Of a DNA stretch of 64,000 bases, positions 22,268 through 35,900 are shown piece after piece (position 1 is the stretch's first letter; each line of letters opens with the position of its first letter). The DNA lies in assembly GCA_019096155.1 (NCBI GenBank), contig JAHCVI010000001.1, positions 6,882,001-6,946,000 of the forward strand, read 5' to 3'. The notes beneath the pieces were generated by a model that saw only the letters and a program-made list of their open reading frames with translations, searched no databases and had not been told where the DNA came from. A program made the translations under genes and the position numbers. This stretch comes from Staphylotrichum longicolle. Lineage: Eukaryota > Ascomycota > Sordariomycetes > Sordariales > Chaetomiaceae.

Positions 22268-22288
22268 CCCACACCCACACCCACACCC
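22268..22288. repeat. CCCACA microsatellite-like tract
   Basis: Several tandem copies of a CCCACA/CACACC unit are visible. A simple repeat in intergenic DNA with no assigned role. Confidence 0.8.
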
Positions 22289-22687
22289 ATACCACACCTA
22301 CAGCCACACCCATCACCCTTCACCCCGCCCAAGAAAAAGCGGTGTATGGTAGCGGAGCGCATTAGCTCGCCTTCGTTACGGCTCAGGGACACGGCAATGC
22401 AGAGCGAAGCACACAGAGCTCGTCGAATGAGGTTTGTCCAGAGAAAGCAACCCAGAAGGAGGGAGGTACATACAGCATACAGAATTACAGATTGTAGCTC
22501 ACAGCTTTTGCTTCCTGTATACCACCACTAACTCAGGGTCCTCAAGGGAACTGGTCCAATCAGGGGGAAAGGGTACCAGCTGTAATCTGTACGCGAAGTC
22601 AGGGTCATGGCCGGTCATGCAGGATCGTGACGGAGCGTGTATGTAAGGGACATGTAATCCTCCCGCTGCTGCAGAACGCCCAACGTG

Positions 22688-22710
22688 AAAAAAAAAAGAA
22701 AAAAAAAAAA
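22688..22710. repeat. A-rich homopolymer tract
   Basis: A run of A interrupted by a single G, 23 nt. It could be a polyadenylation-associated tract or a nucleosome-free element; no direct evidence. Confidence 0.7.
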
Positions 22711-23422
22711 GATAACAAGAAAATAGAAAGCGTGTGGTTCACAGACGAGAAGGCTCAATGACCTGCCAACTCAGCTTGAAATCATTATCGAACTCAATAA
22801 CTATCCTCCAGCAGACAAGACCGCTCCGGGACAAGACCAGACCAGACCGGAACCAGAACCGGAACCAGAGCCAGCAAAAGACAGTCTTACAAAAACGAGA
22901 AATGGGAAACAATCAGATCATGAAAGTGTGGAGCACCCAGTAGCAGCAACAGAGACGAGATCACCTCCGTACCCAAAACGAACTACCCCCGCCCCGAGTA
23001 GGTAGACAGTCTCGACAGTGGAACAGAACACTAGCAAGACAAGCCCCTCCAAAACAAGGGAGTCCAAATCCCCAAATCCCCCATCCCCAACACCACAAAG
23101 TCACCACTTTCGCCATCCCTCCGACCATGGGACATTTTTTTCCTACATTTCCCAGCGCCAATCCCCATCCCCATCCCCATCCCCCATCCCAAAAACCGCA
23201 CACACGAACCGATCAGACAAATTAAACAACTCCAATCCCGCCCGCCCCTGTCCCTGTCCTTGTCCCCATGTATCTTATTTCCCGCGCCCTCGGCTCAACA
23301 TTCAGCAAACCACACCACACACACACCACAAACAGTGAAAATAAAAAATAGGGCCCTGGTCAATGAGATCATGCTTGTTTCAGATTCTGCATCTCCCGGG
23401 TGCTGCGCCTCGGTGGGATTTC

Positions 23423-23449
23423 CACACACACACACACACACACACACAC
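23423..23449. repeat. (CA)n microsatellite
   Basis: About 13 CA dinucleotides in a row, followed by a C-rich stretch. Likely polymorphic between strains. Confidence 0.9.
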
Positions 23450-26400
23450 CCCACCCCTCTCAGTAGTAAGTGTAGTGTAGTTGTACCAAAGTAACAATGC
23501 GATGGAACCCTGATCCCATTTTCCCATCTTCCCTTTTTTCGCGTATGTACATATTTGTGTGAATGGATTGATTGATTTCGTTCGGGAACGCCGCCGTCAT
23601 GTCATTTACAGATACGTTACCTTACCGTATAGTAAGGTATGTATGTCAATATGTGTAACCCAACTCTCACCACAAGAAGCCTTACAGTACAAAGTTCCAC
23701 CTCCCAAAACAAGGACCGTAAAAAACATTGAGAACACAAGAAAAAAGGGTTCATCTGATAATTTTGGCAAAATTAGCCCACTTGTCACATTTCCCACATG
23801 GCTGAAATTCACAACGCGCGCGCCGCGCTTTGTTTGATACGACTGCGGCTCGCGGTCTTTCCTCGGTCCTTCTCTCCCCAAAAGTCTGGGACAGACTCAA
23901 GTGCCCTTTCCTGTATGTACGTACCTACCGATGCGGTAAAACAGAACGGATGACGACGACATACTGTGATAGAGGCTTTCGAGTTGAGACCACAGTCCCC
24001 TGAATCGTGGGGGGAAAAGTGAGTGGAGTTTGGTCCAAAGTTGCTATCCCGTCCCATTCAGCAACTGCGTGCCTCCAGGTACCGACATTCAGACCTGTCA
24101 AGGACAAGCGGGTAGAAACCAGTCGGCATGATGCCAGACCCTTCTAGCAGTCTAGCAAGTGCCCACACTGTAATTGACTCACGACGCCTCTCACCTCTGG
24201 TGAGCACGTCGTTTTGCCCTTGACACCATCGCCACTAGTTTGGAGATGGCCGCTTTGCCAGCGACGGCGTGTCCCCGGTTGGCTGTGCGCAAGACCGCCT
24301 TGGCGGTTTTGGGAGTAGCCCTGGACCGGCAAGCCCACGACCGCCCTATGACGTCACTCAGCACAGGCGCTAGCGGAGTGTATCTCGACGACGTGCCTCA
24401 TCACGAAAAGAGCCAAGGGACCGCCCTACAGTGTACAGCCCGTGCTGGCCTGTTTGGAGGAGCACCCGTGCTCGGCATACGAGATTGCAAAAGGGGCCAG
24501 CTCATGACGCACCGGGCCCCTTTCCAGCTGGGGTTCCCGATGGGTTTCCCGATGGATGGTGACGTCTTGGTGGTCTTGGATAGCATCCGGGTCCCCCTGC
24601 TTGCTGCCCGTCCGTTGACCCAAGAATGGATCTCGAGGTTGAAATGGGAGGCGCGCGAGGCCAGGGCAGCTGTTCCCCTTCAGCTCGCCATGGTTGGATG
24701 GTTGGGCGGGAGCCAATGCGGGGGTTGTGGAGGTCGGCGAACACACCCTTTGCTGCATTGGCTGGCCGGGCATGGGATTCCTCGATGTTGGTGTGTGGGG
24801 GTGTGATGGCAATTGCATGTCCGAGATGGGAAATCTTGCAATCAACGTTGACGGGTCGGCAAGTGACATGGCAACCACAGGGGGTGCATTCGGAGCCGCT
24901 TCTCGCCGCGTGCTGAGGTGAGCTTGCCCCTGTCACGACTACACAGTATCGAGCCTGTGCCACTGAGCTGAATCATTTTCGCCTGCTTTTGCCATGCGCT
25001 TCAATTTAGCAGCCCAATGATTGTTGTGTTGCTGGAGCATCGCGGAGCTGCCGCCGCGAGCTGAGACTCTTTCCCCACGAATACCCCTCCAGTTGTGGGC
25101 AGACAAAAAGACCCTGTCGATCCTCCTGGCATGATCGATTTCACGGCCATCGATTGGCTTGGATACCTGTGGGGCGCTGTCGCCATCTCGACTTGCAGGA
25201 CACCTCGGATACTGCCTGCACAAATGGCAAGACGCCAGATTGAGGGATTCCCACACCACATCAAAAGCCGTGTCATGTATCCCAGATTCGCCCCAGGAAA
25301 CGGCAGGCGCAGACAGCAACTTCCCAGCTGTTGGCTTGTCTGTTTCGAGTTGGTCGGCGTGTTTGTCGTGGCCTCATTGGTGTCACTGCAGCTAGCCCTT
25401 GCCCGCCGACGTCATTGGGCGGGACCTTTCCAACTTGCAACCAACCTCATCACTGAACAGAAGTGCACTGTGACGTCTGAAGACAACCTCAAACCTGGCA
25501 CGGCGGCATGGCCACCGACGCGAGATAACACGCCGAGCACGGCTTCCCGCCTCCTCCTTTGAGATTCACAAGGCATCCACCGTCGTGTCCGCCTGAGAAC
25601 CACGTACTCCGCTTCAGCCCGTTTCGCTTGATCCCTCTCCATGGTTCCCACTCCATGGGTTGCAGACCTCGGTCGGACGGCGAGTCATTTACAGTGTACG
25701 CCCGCTTACACAGTATGTCGACGCTAAACTGTGAATGGGGGCGGGCTACTGGGCCTCGCGCGTTGAAATGCCTCGTTGGCTGTTCGTGGAGCAAGTTTGA
25801 CCGCATCTTGGTCTGCTGGAAGGGTCCAAGTGCGTCATCGGCATCAAATAGGAAGCTCCCCTGTGTCGGCTCCATCACATTGTACCGCCCTGTCCAGTGC
25901 CCCATCACATTTCCTTGGTCGAAGCAACTTGGACAGCTGGATCCCGTCGAGCGAGGTAACACCTGCCGCCGCCGAGGTGCCCAGGCCTCACGTGCGATGG
26001 TGAGGATGGAAGGGCTCGCCGGCGCCAATTTCGAGGCAATATCCACAACGTGTCTGCTGAAGTCGCCACTAGACGGCCGTGCAGATCTTGTGACGAGTCC
26101 TAGATGACTTGAGACGAGCGGTGGCCGCGATGAGCCGCGTGAGCGACTCGTGAGAGTCGTGCGAGATGGCTCCGTGCCGTTCACGTGCGGCCCCAAACCA
26201 CGGAAGGCCCCGCCTCCGCGACGCTCCCCGGCTTCAGAGCACCGGAGCCGAAACCTTGGGTGCCGATCGGCGAGTTCCAGAAGCGCGTTCAAGCTTTACC
26301 GGCCTGCCAGCGACTTGCCCCATGGACAGTTACCCCTCAGGGCAATGATCTGATTCTGCAGCAGCAACTTTAGCCTCGATCCGAACGCACTGATTTGCGC

Positions 26401-27610
26401 ACTTGAAACAACGGTCGGTAAGGCCCTTGGCGAGGTCCATTTCCATACATACTTTTTGTTTGCCAACTAGCCAAAGGTGCTCCATAAGCACCCCTCTCAA
26501 AACCCTGTTTGGCTGACGACGAGTTGGCTCGCACATGTCACCAACTCCGCCGCGTTGTCGGCTTCTCCATCCATCTAATCTCGTTGCCCTTGAGGATGGA
26601 GTCGCCCTGAGCTGTTTTCCCGGGGCGTCGAAAGGGGTGAACCAACGAACGAGCTCTAGGGGAGGCTGCGGCCAAGGCAGACGGCAAGGGTTGTTGAAGA
26701 TCCCCTTCCACTTCCAGCCACTTCGCCTTCCCCTTCGTAGGACAACCTTCCGAGGACACCCCCACCCCGCTTAGGGTCCCTTTTGGGGCGAGCCGGCCGG
26801 ATGAAGCCCATCTGGCAGGGCGGGCAGGGCGGGTCCTGACTGAGCCGGACGAACGAGTTGCCGGGAATGTTGCTGCCTCGTCCTAGGATTACCTGCCACC
26901 GCCTCACGCGAATATCCTTGTCGCTCGCCTTGCCTGTTGATGTCAACGGCTGCAGCTGAATGGGCGAACGTGTGTGGGTTCACACAATGGAGCAAGCTCT
27001 GCCCAATGCGTGAGGATGAGGCGAACTGTGTCTCATCTCCATGCCTGCCGGCGGGCTCAGATCTCGCCGACAACTCCCAGCCTGTCGGGGTACGGTTACG
27101 GCGCTAGTTGAACTGCCGCGACGAAGAGGGCGGACTTCCCTTGCTTCCCCCCCCGTGATCTCGCTGCTAGGGGCTGGGCGGGCAGTGTCACTCTGACAGG
27201 TAGGGGTGGGTGGAAAAGGGGAAGCAGTTGTTGCCGATCCACGCACGATTCGAGCAACCAACCAAAGCCTCTCCGGCGGGGAACCGGCCGTCTGAATGCA
27301 CCGTTTCCTCCTGTGCCATTCAGCAACTCAGTCTCGTGTTGCAGTCGACGCGGGCCCAAGGGCTGCATGCTTTGGACTCCTGCGGGGTGCTGTGGTCATG
27401 ATGGGTCTGACCTGCAGCGTCTGCTCGCCCGCTCAATATTGCGCGTGGGCAGGCAATTGTCCTGAAACAGTGGGTAGATGAGGTGTGGTGGGTTTTCTGA
27501 GTTGGACCATGATGCCATTAGGAAAACACGCGGCGTGAGGTACTGGGAGAGAGGCCAGCGTGTCATTCCGAATATGTGCAGAGGATGGATGAGAAATCGA
27601 GGTGAAAAGT

Positions 27611-27649
27611 AGAATGGAAGGACTGGAATGGAGGGACTGGAATGGAAGG
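27611..27649. repeat. Short tandem repeat, ~14-bp unit, three copies
   Basis: Three imperfect copies of a unit reading GGACTGGAATGGA lie head to tail. Intergenic; no function assigned. Confidence 0.75.
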
Positions 27650-28614
27650 GTAAATGGATACCGTAGACTTTGTGGGATTTGTTGTCTGTTGTGACTTCCT
27701 ACTCTGGTGACTCGGATTTGTTTGGGCAATGACATCGGAAGGTGCAATGGCACGGAGGGGGGAAAATATTGAAGATGCAAGTGTTAAACCAGCGCAGGAC
27801 ACTTCAAGCAATGGAAGTGGTGGCAAACTGCCCCATCGAACGTTTTATGTATGCAAAGACCTCTCGAGTTTCCTGTTCTGGTTGTCACATTGAAAGCGCG
27901 AAAGGTTCGTGCACCAAAAGTCTTTGTTAAGAGTACATGATTAAGTTACCCAGCTGTAAGTATGTAGCTAAGAGTAAGGTATGTCTAGGTGTGTACAGCC
28001 GTGTACAGTTCTCAACTCCCAATTGTCATCGCCAAATCAAGCCACCCTGTATCTACCGCGTCGTGCAAGGACAACAATTCGTGTGCGTTGCGACCTGCCA
28101 TGGGGAATATGACCACCTCCCAAGAGTCCCCAGACCCGAAACTCCCCCAAAAGATCCGTTTTGATGGCAGACATGAAGAAAAAAGTATAGTGTGTGACAT
28201 GCAACGAGAGTGCAGAATGCCAGGCGCTCCCTGCCGACCCAAGAAGAAAAAACAAGGGAAATCTTTGCTGTCCCGCCGATGGACAGCAGCCCAGTATATC
28301 ACCCCGGAACGCCATCCATGAGGGTATCGTCCAAGGCACCTCCTCCTGAATTCCTGTTGGAGATGCCCCACGCCCGATCGTAAAAAGCCCCGAATCGAGA
28401 TATTAAAATGGTATATGAAGCGACTGTGAAGGAGAGAAAGAGGTTTGGCCGAGTGCTTTGTTTCGCGGCGCCTCTGTGTCGGCAAAAACGCACGTTGCAG
28501 CGATTGGGTCGGAATTAAAAGGGGGCGTATGTGTAAAGTCTATCGAGAATGTCGTGCAAAGGTAAAGGCGAGCCATGCTGCAAGGCTTTTGAAGTGCCGA
28601 GGCGGTCGAGTTGC

Positions 28615-29951
28615 CTATGGCGACTCGTGCGTGTCTGAGCCAGTGTCTGATGGCGTCTCGCCTCCTCGCTTGTGGACCTTCTTGTGCCGGCGAAGGTTTG
28701 ATACAACCGAAAACCGGCGACCACAGCCGTCTACCTCGCAGCCAAACGCTGTGGGAAAAGTGAGTCAGTATTGTCACCGAGGGTAGCTAAGCCGGGGCAA
28801 GGGCAGGTGCAGAGTAACTTACGTTTCTCGCCTGTGTGGCTGTACATGTGGGTTTGCAACGAACTGGGACGCGTGAACCGCTTGTCGCAGACTTTGCACT
28901 TGTGCTTCTTCTGTGCGCTCGACGAAACCCGGGAGCTGAAGGAGCCCATCATGGACTGGGGAGCAGGTGGTTGGTTGGACATGAGCCCTTGAGGCCTGGG
29001 AAGCGAGCGACCCGACAACGACTCGATGTCTGATCCCGCCGCCGAGTAATCGCTGACGGACCCGTCGACCGAGCCGCCATAGTAGCCACTGAATCCAGTC
29101 GACGACATGCTCGAGGTTGATGAGTGCGTCGAGGGGAACCCATACGAGTCGGCCGAGCCCCTAGGCCTGTTGTTACGCACGTCGTAGATGTTGCGAGGAG
29201 TATCCTGGCTCATCGAGAGCATCCCGTGGCTTGCCTCGAGGGCGTCCTGGAAGCTCCTCCGGTCATCCGGCTGCAGCCCTCTGTGATCATAGTCAGACAA
29301 TGCGAAACCTGGCGCACCTGCCGCCGCCCCGCCGTCGGCCGGGCAGCGAGAGTCCGCGAAGCTGGAGGCTACTGACTGCTGAGAGTATCTCCTCGAGCTG
29401 TCTTCGTGACCGAGCGCGAATGTCCCCCTCATCTGCGCCGGCGCGTAGCCAAGCTGGTCGTATGGCGACGCCGACGTCGTTGCGTATGAGGCGTTCACCG
29501 GAGAAGCCGAGCTCGTGTATGCCGACGTGTCGTAGGCGGACGAGGTCGCCGGCTGTGGCATCCGGTTCAGACTGAAGGGGTCTGACGGCATGGAGAGCAG
29601 GTCGTGTTGCCTGTAGACGCCCGACATGGGGGCGTTGGCTGCCGACGCGGCTGTGACCGGGAGAGAGCCATATGGCGCCATCGAGGTACTGCTGGCTGTC
29701 GAGCCGGCGTGCGGCGGGTTTGGCGGTTGCCTCGGGAGTGCGCTGAGGTTCAGGTGAGGCAGGCCCACGCCGTCCTGGTTGCCCCCGTAGAGGCCGTGTT
29801 GTTGGCTCCCGCTCTGGGAGCCCGGGCCCGTGGGAGACGACGACGAGGCCCACGGGTCCGAGAAATGAGGTTGGCTCGAGTAGGAAGGCATGTGGTGGAA
29901 GCTAAGGGGACCGAAGCGACGCCGGTGATGGTCATCTATGGTCATCGTCAT
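28615..29951 (-). CDS. flbC: FlbC-like C2H2 developmental transcription factor
   Basis: Exons 29951-28823 and 28748-28615, 74-nt intron GTAAGT...ACAG, 420 residues. In Aspergillus, FlbC is a nuclear regulator needed for timely conidiation. The first ~340 residues are low-complexity Ser/Pro/Gln/Gly/Tyr-rich, as expected for an activation region. Two adjacent C2H2 fingers sit at the C terminus: finger 1 (Cys352, Cys355, His368, His372; CKVCDKRFTRPSSLQTHMYS) and finger 2 (Cys380, Cys385; CEVDGCGRRFSVVSNLRRHK). The intron splits the HTGEKP linker, which only reads correctly after splicing. The C-terminal tail ends DTHESP. The paired-finger sequence is characteristic of the FlbC group. The gene stands alone between two very long gene-free regions, consistent with complex developmental control (inference). 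Alternative start codons lie close downstream of 29951. Confidence 0.9.
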
Positions 29952-32900
29952 GGCGAGGTCCCGAACAGGTGGTTGTGATCGATTGTGTGTTTGTCTCTCT
30001 TCCGGCCCAACTTGGAAGTGAGATCACCCTGAGTAGCGATGCTGATCAAGTGTGGCAGCCGGGAAGGCAAGAAGGACGGATCAGCGTCCTTATGTGTCTT
30101 TTGAGGGTGCGACAGAATTGAGACGGGATGGGCATGCGCAGGCATGGAGCAGTGTGCGCTAGGGCCCAATCTGGTTGACCAACCAAGCAGGCGTCGTCTG
30201 AACCTTATTGCCCTCTTTGGCCGGCGGGACTTGGTGGAGATGTGGTTTCAAGCAACCTCTGACGAGTGCCCGGCAGAGGATCGACGGTTGAAATATCCCT
30301 TCCCTAGGGGTGCTGCCAGGGCGGGCCTGCCAATTGCGAGAAGGGGGAGGGGGGTGGGCGCTCGTCTGAACGGCGCGGAGCAGGGCTTGCAGCCGGGTGG
30401 GAAGGTGTGAACGCAACGGGTGGCACGCCTCTGGGAGGATCAGCGCGCCCCGATGGGATGTGGGACTCGCTCGAGATCCGGTGATGCTTGATGCCGGGAA
30501 CTCAAACCAGCGCCGTGGGGTCTGTCTGGTACCTGGCAAGGCGTTGCTGAGGTCAAAACCCGCGCCCGACTAGCCCAACTGGGAGAGAGCAGGGCTTGGG
30601 ATTCAGGCCGAAACGGGGTCTGTCCAGGACGATCCGGGGAATTGACGGTCAAATTTGGGGCGTGTGTAAGTTGCGGGATGCGTAAAGTGAGCACGTCAAT
30701 GGGGGTGAAGAGCTGTGGCGGCCGCGGTGTGTTGTGTAGGGAGGTAGCTGCACGATACACAGTAAGGCAAGGAAAGTTGCTTGTTGCGTTGCCCCTCTTC
30801 TTCCAGTTTGTGTTTTGGTTTGCTGCGTTTCGGCGAGGAAGAGGAGTCAGGACGAAAAGAGGGCCGACAGACCAAGCTTTAACGAGGGTGGTCCTCCACC
30901 CACCACCCAGAAGGGCAACAATGAAGTCAGCGGTCAGTGGACAGCCAGACAAGCCGGTGTGTGTGTGGATGCCTGTCCGCTGCACAACCCCAAGCCCACC
31001 AGCGAGCGTTGAACCAAGACCCGGACAGGGTTCAGTGGCAGAGGATGGGGCGTCCCCGCCACGACCGGGGAGGGGAGGGGGAGATGGTGGAACTTGGGGC
31101 AGGGTCTCCCTGCCAGCAGGCGGGACTGTGGGATATTATGTACTGTGCATGTACACAACAGTCCCCATGCCGACAAGACATTTGCTCTCGAGCCGGGCAT
31201 CGATTGGGTACACCTGTGACGCTGCGACCGGGTTGATGGAGAGCATTCAATAAACATGTGGTTGGAAGGTATGCGGTAATCTGTTTCGTTATTCATTGCG
31301 AGTGGAAGAGGGTGGCGACAAACGCTGGGGAACCAATGCCCTTGCCCTTGTTGCGCCTTGCCTGTGAGGTAAGGTACTGTGTACTGTACATGTGTAAGGT
31401 ACAATGTACGATTGGGACCTCCCTGACATACAGCACATTTCGGTACCATACGGAGTACCTGGGCCTTCAGCATGCACATCTCAGAGATCGATCTGCCCTC
31501 TTTGAACAGCTCCTCGACGCAGGGTCTGCGGCTTGCTCAGGTCGCAATCTCTCGGTCGAATTCGACGGCTGCGGGAGGAGGATCGGGCTTGCAAGGGTTT
31601 GCGCTTGCCCTGCTGTGACGCTCTCGGCATGCCAGTTGTGTAACTGGGGCGGGCTGAGGGCGCCGAGGGTACCAATGGGCGCTGAGAGCAGGTTTTGGTA
31701 CGGGGGCCCGTATTTTTGCTTTGTTTGCGCGCGTCGTCGGTTGTGCCGGGTAAGCAAGGAAGAAACGGGGGGTGTTGATGTGGTGGGTGTGGGCACTGAC
31801 GCCTGCCGTGTTGCTCTCAGGCACGGGAATGTGGCGGGGATCGAATTCTCTCGGAATTGCATGCTGACGCTGGGGAGAACCAGAATTGGCAGGAGCCAAG
31901 GGCCGGCAAACACCCAGCAGCCAAAGCAGCCTGGCAGTCGCCTCCAACTCTGCCGACCATGTCTAGCCCCAAAAGGGAAAGCTGATGATGCACGGTTCGG
32001 GTCAATTCCTGCGGCTAGCGGAGCCCCCTCCCGTCGCCTGGCGACCCCTGGCCGGCATGTTCAAGAATCTGGGTCAAACCAATCTTGCGGGTGTCGTGCA
32101 ACGGTGAATTGAGTGAAGGGTTCCGTCAGAGTCTATCTCCAGGAGTTTTGTTGTTTTTATTGTATTTCTTCAGTTGTGTAATCACGTCAAGTCTTGTGCA
32201 CAGTCGCTCCAGTTGTAGAGTAATAAAACTCCTGAGGAAAGCATTCCGCACTGCAGGTGGTGTGGGCGGAAGGAGCAGGAAAAGGTGGGCCGCCTCCAGA
32301 CTCTGTCAACAACTAACGTTACGCTGGATGGACTCAAGAGCACGGGAGCGGGGCTGTTGAATTTTCTTCCGGGTTGGGGGTTGAGGGTGGGTGACGTCTT
32401 TTCGGGTCTGTTGTCCCACCCCACAGACGAACCTGACTTGATTTTGGAGGTGTCGTCGCCATCTCCACGAGCCGACATGACGCAAATGCATTCGTCAATG
32501 GACACGGAGAGCGTCACCAGCTCGCATTTTGTTGTTGTTTGTTCTTGTTCCCGATTTTGACCTTGGCGTGTTTTTTTTTGTTACTCTTTCTTTCCCACCA
32601 AGACTTGCTTCGGTAACAGAACCGGGAGGTGGAACGGCAAGCCCAGGCTCGGAACGGAGTCGATTACGCATGCCTGCTTGTCGCCAAGGCCCGTTCTCAA
32701 CGGCGTCCCTCACCGCCGCTACATTGTAACTCACTAATAACTCACGAAACTAACCTCAGGAGCCACCAGTGGCTAGTGGACAGTCCGCTTCCCAGGTGAT
32801 CCCCTCCAAGGCCTCATATGCGCTCAAATGCCCTTTGCTTCCCTCTCCAGCAACAACGCGAAGCGCGAGGGTGTTTGGGCTCCGTCGAATCTGACTCCGC

Positions 32901-35900
32901 TCTCATGTTCGTCTTGCAAGGCGTTTCCGTTGTCCTGATTCCTTTGCCCCGGGGAGGACCGCGAATGGCCGAGGATAGCGATATTGGCCGGCGGACGATC
33001 TCAACTTGACGGTCGCCGATTGTTGGGCTCCCGGTCTAGCTTCAGCCTGAGCCGGCCTCGGGAGATGGCCTTGTCGTGCTGCGCTGTGCTGCGCGACCGG
33101 CGACGTCAGCCAGGACACTTTGACGACAACGACCCATCGGGAATATGCAGCAAGCAGAAAATCGCATTCTTGAACGAACCCACCCTCATCCCGCCAAAGC
33201 AAGGGTAAGGCAGCATCTCCCGCACCGCCCCTGCAAGCCGGCGGCATCTCACAACCAATGACGGCAGGTCGGGCGGGGAACGTCCCTGGCAGATTCGCCA
33301 ATCCACAGGGTCACGTTGAAGCAGAGCTACTGGAGGTTGAGATGAACCCATCCCAAGACGTGGTGATGACGGCCTCGACCACATCTCTGTTCGTCCCATT
33401 GGAACCGCCGATGCCACGCTAGTTGAGCACACATTCTACCGGGCGTACCAAACCCCACGCAGGCGCGGTTTCCACACCCGGCTCAGGTCGTATTGCTCCT
33501 AGTGGTGGGCGCTTGTCACAAACGGCCCTCCGCTCAGTGTCGCCCTGGACTGCCGACACAGTAAACATGGAACGCGCACAAAACAGCACAAAAATCCACA
33601 AGCCAGTCTCAGTCTCAAGCGCGCCAGACCATCCTCGGGAATCTATCGACATCCGGGTTTTGCTTGTGCCATCCACGCCCTTGGAGTCTGGCACTTCTGC
33701 GATGGGGTTGTATCTCTTGCTCTGAAGACCGACTGAGATGGCGATGGGAGGTTCCGTTTGGCTCACAAAACGATCGCTGCGGCTAAACCGCAACGAGCCA
33801 CACGAAACAAAAAGTACCGACAGGGGGGCCCTGGCAGGTCGCCGATGTCCCCGACATTGGTTCTCGATCCCGTGGTGAGGCAGGAAACGAAGAAACAGCA
33901 GCCCAATTTCAGCCAATTCCACGGGACCTTGCGACCAGGCCAGATTCCGCGGGCGGATGGAGATGTCTCGGAACTTGCCTTGGGACGTGGGCGAAAGGAA
34001 GTGTCAGAGGACTCACCATCCAGCGATATCGACCCGGTCCCCATGACTCGAGGAGCCCATTGAAGCGCGGCGAGCACCTTGATGGCCAGATCAGGCTTCA
34101 CATGACGATGTGATTGTCAGGCACCCCGATCGCCATCCGAACTCTTGTTGTGGACAAAATGTCGGATCCCCAGATCCCCGGTGCCTCCCAGGGACTCTCC
34201 TCCACGTGCCGTGACTCGGTCTTCCGGTTTTCGGGGACCTTTTGCGGCTCTGGAATTTGTACCGGATATCGATACGCAGGGCACGCATTTGCTGCAATCG
34301 AGATCTTAGAACGGCAAACTGTCATGCTGAAAGCCAAGGGCGGAGAAATTGGCAGGACCATGCGTGGAGTCGAGGTTCGACGCTCTCGCTGCTTAAAAGA
34401 CGCACGGTCCAAGATCGACATGCAAGGGTGTGTTACAGAACTCACAGGGCTCCCAAAAAGGGTCAAGCTGGATGGACCTTGACAATCCCCCTCTACGCTT
34501 CTTAGATCAACTGTGAGACTTTCTAGGTCAACCTTAGGGGATGTCCATCGTCGTCAGCTCATTGGTTATTGCGAACTCCAGAGCTAGGATTCGGTATGTC
34601 AAGTCTCGTTGAATCTCTTCCTCCTCTGTACCGTACCCCGAACGTTTCTCTTCCTTTTCTGCTTGGACCTCTCCTCCTTTTCTCACTGCTATTGGTGCAA
34701 TCGTTTTTTTTGCGTCCTTCTCATCCCTTATCCTTCCTCTTTGGACCATCCTTATCTCCAAACCCAGTGCTGGATATCGTCTTCCCTGGACACCGCATGG
34801 TCCATTTAAACCGGCTGCTGAGCCGACCCAGCATCCCCAGTTGGCAACGGTCAAGCCCAGGGCACTAACCTTGCGGCTGGGCCCGTTAAATTTGAGCGAG
34901 GAAGAGCCGTGAGGCGTAGCTCCGCGGAATGCAATCACAGCATCACGAGTTCTGGCTTGGTTGTTGGGAAGAGCCATGTTCGACGATATGGCAATGACTG
35001 CAACCTGCATAGTGAACCAGAAACATACCGCTCTTGCGATCACATCATGTGCGCCGAGAACTGCACCCTGGACGGCGGAGCGCATGAATTTGGGGTTCCA
35101 GCGTCCCTCATCGCAAACAGGGTCAACATTGGGAGGTCGTCTTGTCACTAAGCCGCGCGATAAGCGCGAGCGTTGTGGCCGGCCAGCGTTCACTGCGGCG
35201 GCTGTCGGCCTGCTTGGTTGTCGAGCTGTTCCGCCAGGCCCCATGCCATCTGGTGTTTCCACTACACAGTCGCACCCCCATGTGCTAACGACTTACTAAG
35301 TAGCTGCGCATTCCAATGATCTGGATCCGCGGGCCCGAAGGATTCCCAAGGTCTCGGGGATGGCGCAAGGAGATCCGCGACCGTTGGGTAGCTGAGAAGC
35401 AGGGGCCGCTGGTTTGCCTCGCCGGTGCTCTCAGCTCGTCTCCACTTGTCTATTTGCCGGCGAGCCGCCAGATCCCCAAAGAAAGCGATTCTCATCTCGC
35501 TGGCCCGCTGATACGAGGCCGCATCATAACATGTTCAGTTAATACTTGTGGGGTGCCGCAGAGCCCCCCAAGTCTCCGGACATTTTCACCCGCAGCAACC
35601 CGCCAATTTGGATTGCAATCAATTCAATGGTGCAATGAGGAGGTGGGGTCACGACGGAGCCAAGCTGCGGCTCTGAAAATCACACTCCCGGTATCCGTAC
35701 GCTAGTGAGCTCAGGTCCGGGGCAGAGGAGGATCACGGGACGGCGCCGGCTCCGCGAACCCCAGGAGATCGACACCTTGGCTCAGCGGGACCAACACCAT
35801 GTCAACGCCATCACAAAACGCCATGCTGCATCCAGCCGCGTCGAAATCGGCCCTTCACGGGCCCTTGGAGTTGACGAACGACACCCGGGCGATAGCAGAC

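Larger units (their letters stand above)
20299..28614. other. 8.3-kb gene-free convergent intergenic region
   Basis: This stretch lies between the 3' end of SF3B1 (+) and the 3' end of the FlbC-like gene (-). None of its many open frames (for example 24240-24806, 25095-25562, 25489-26292) carries a domain, a plausible splice pattern or a continuous conserved segment. It is dotted with simple repeats, listed separately, and short GTAC-rich patches. It is not obviously AT-rich, so it does not look like heavily RIP-mutated transposon DNA. It may hold long 3' UTRs, non-coding RNA or unrecognised lineage-specific genes. Confidence 0.5.

Noticed and set aside
23618..23639. Short inverted repeat (TACCTTAC / GTAAGGTA, 6-bp loop)
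   Set aside because: Eight-bp arms in a GTAA-rich area are plausible by chance, and no element boundaries or target-site duplication are visible.
24240..24806. 188-codon frame (+) with similar-length frames on the other strand
   Set aside because: Overlapping frames of comparable length (24426-24878, 24502-24963 on -) and no domain indicate chance.
31258..32112. 284-codon frame (+) in the 12-kb interval
   Set aside because: Irregular composition, frames overlapping on the opposite strand, and no known motif.
34534..35262. 242-codon open frame on the minus strand in the gene-free region
   Set aside because: No recognisable domain or motif, no promoter or splice pattern; long chance frames are expected in GC-rich DNA.
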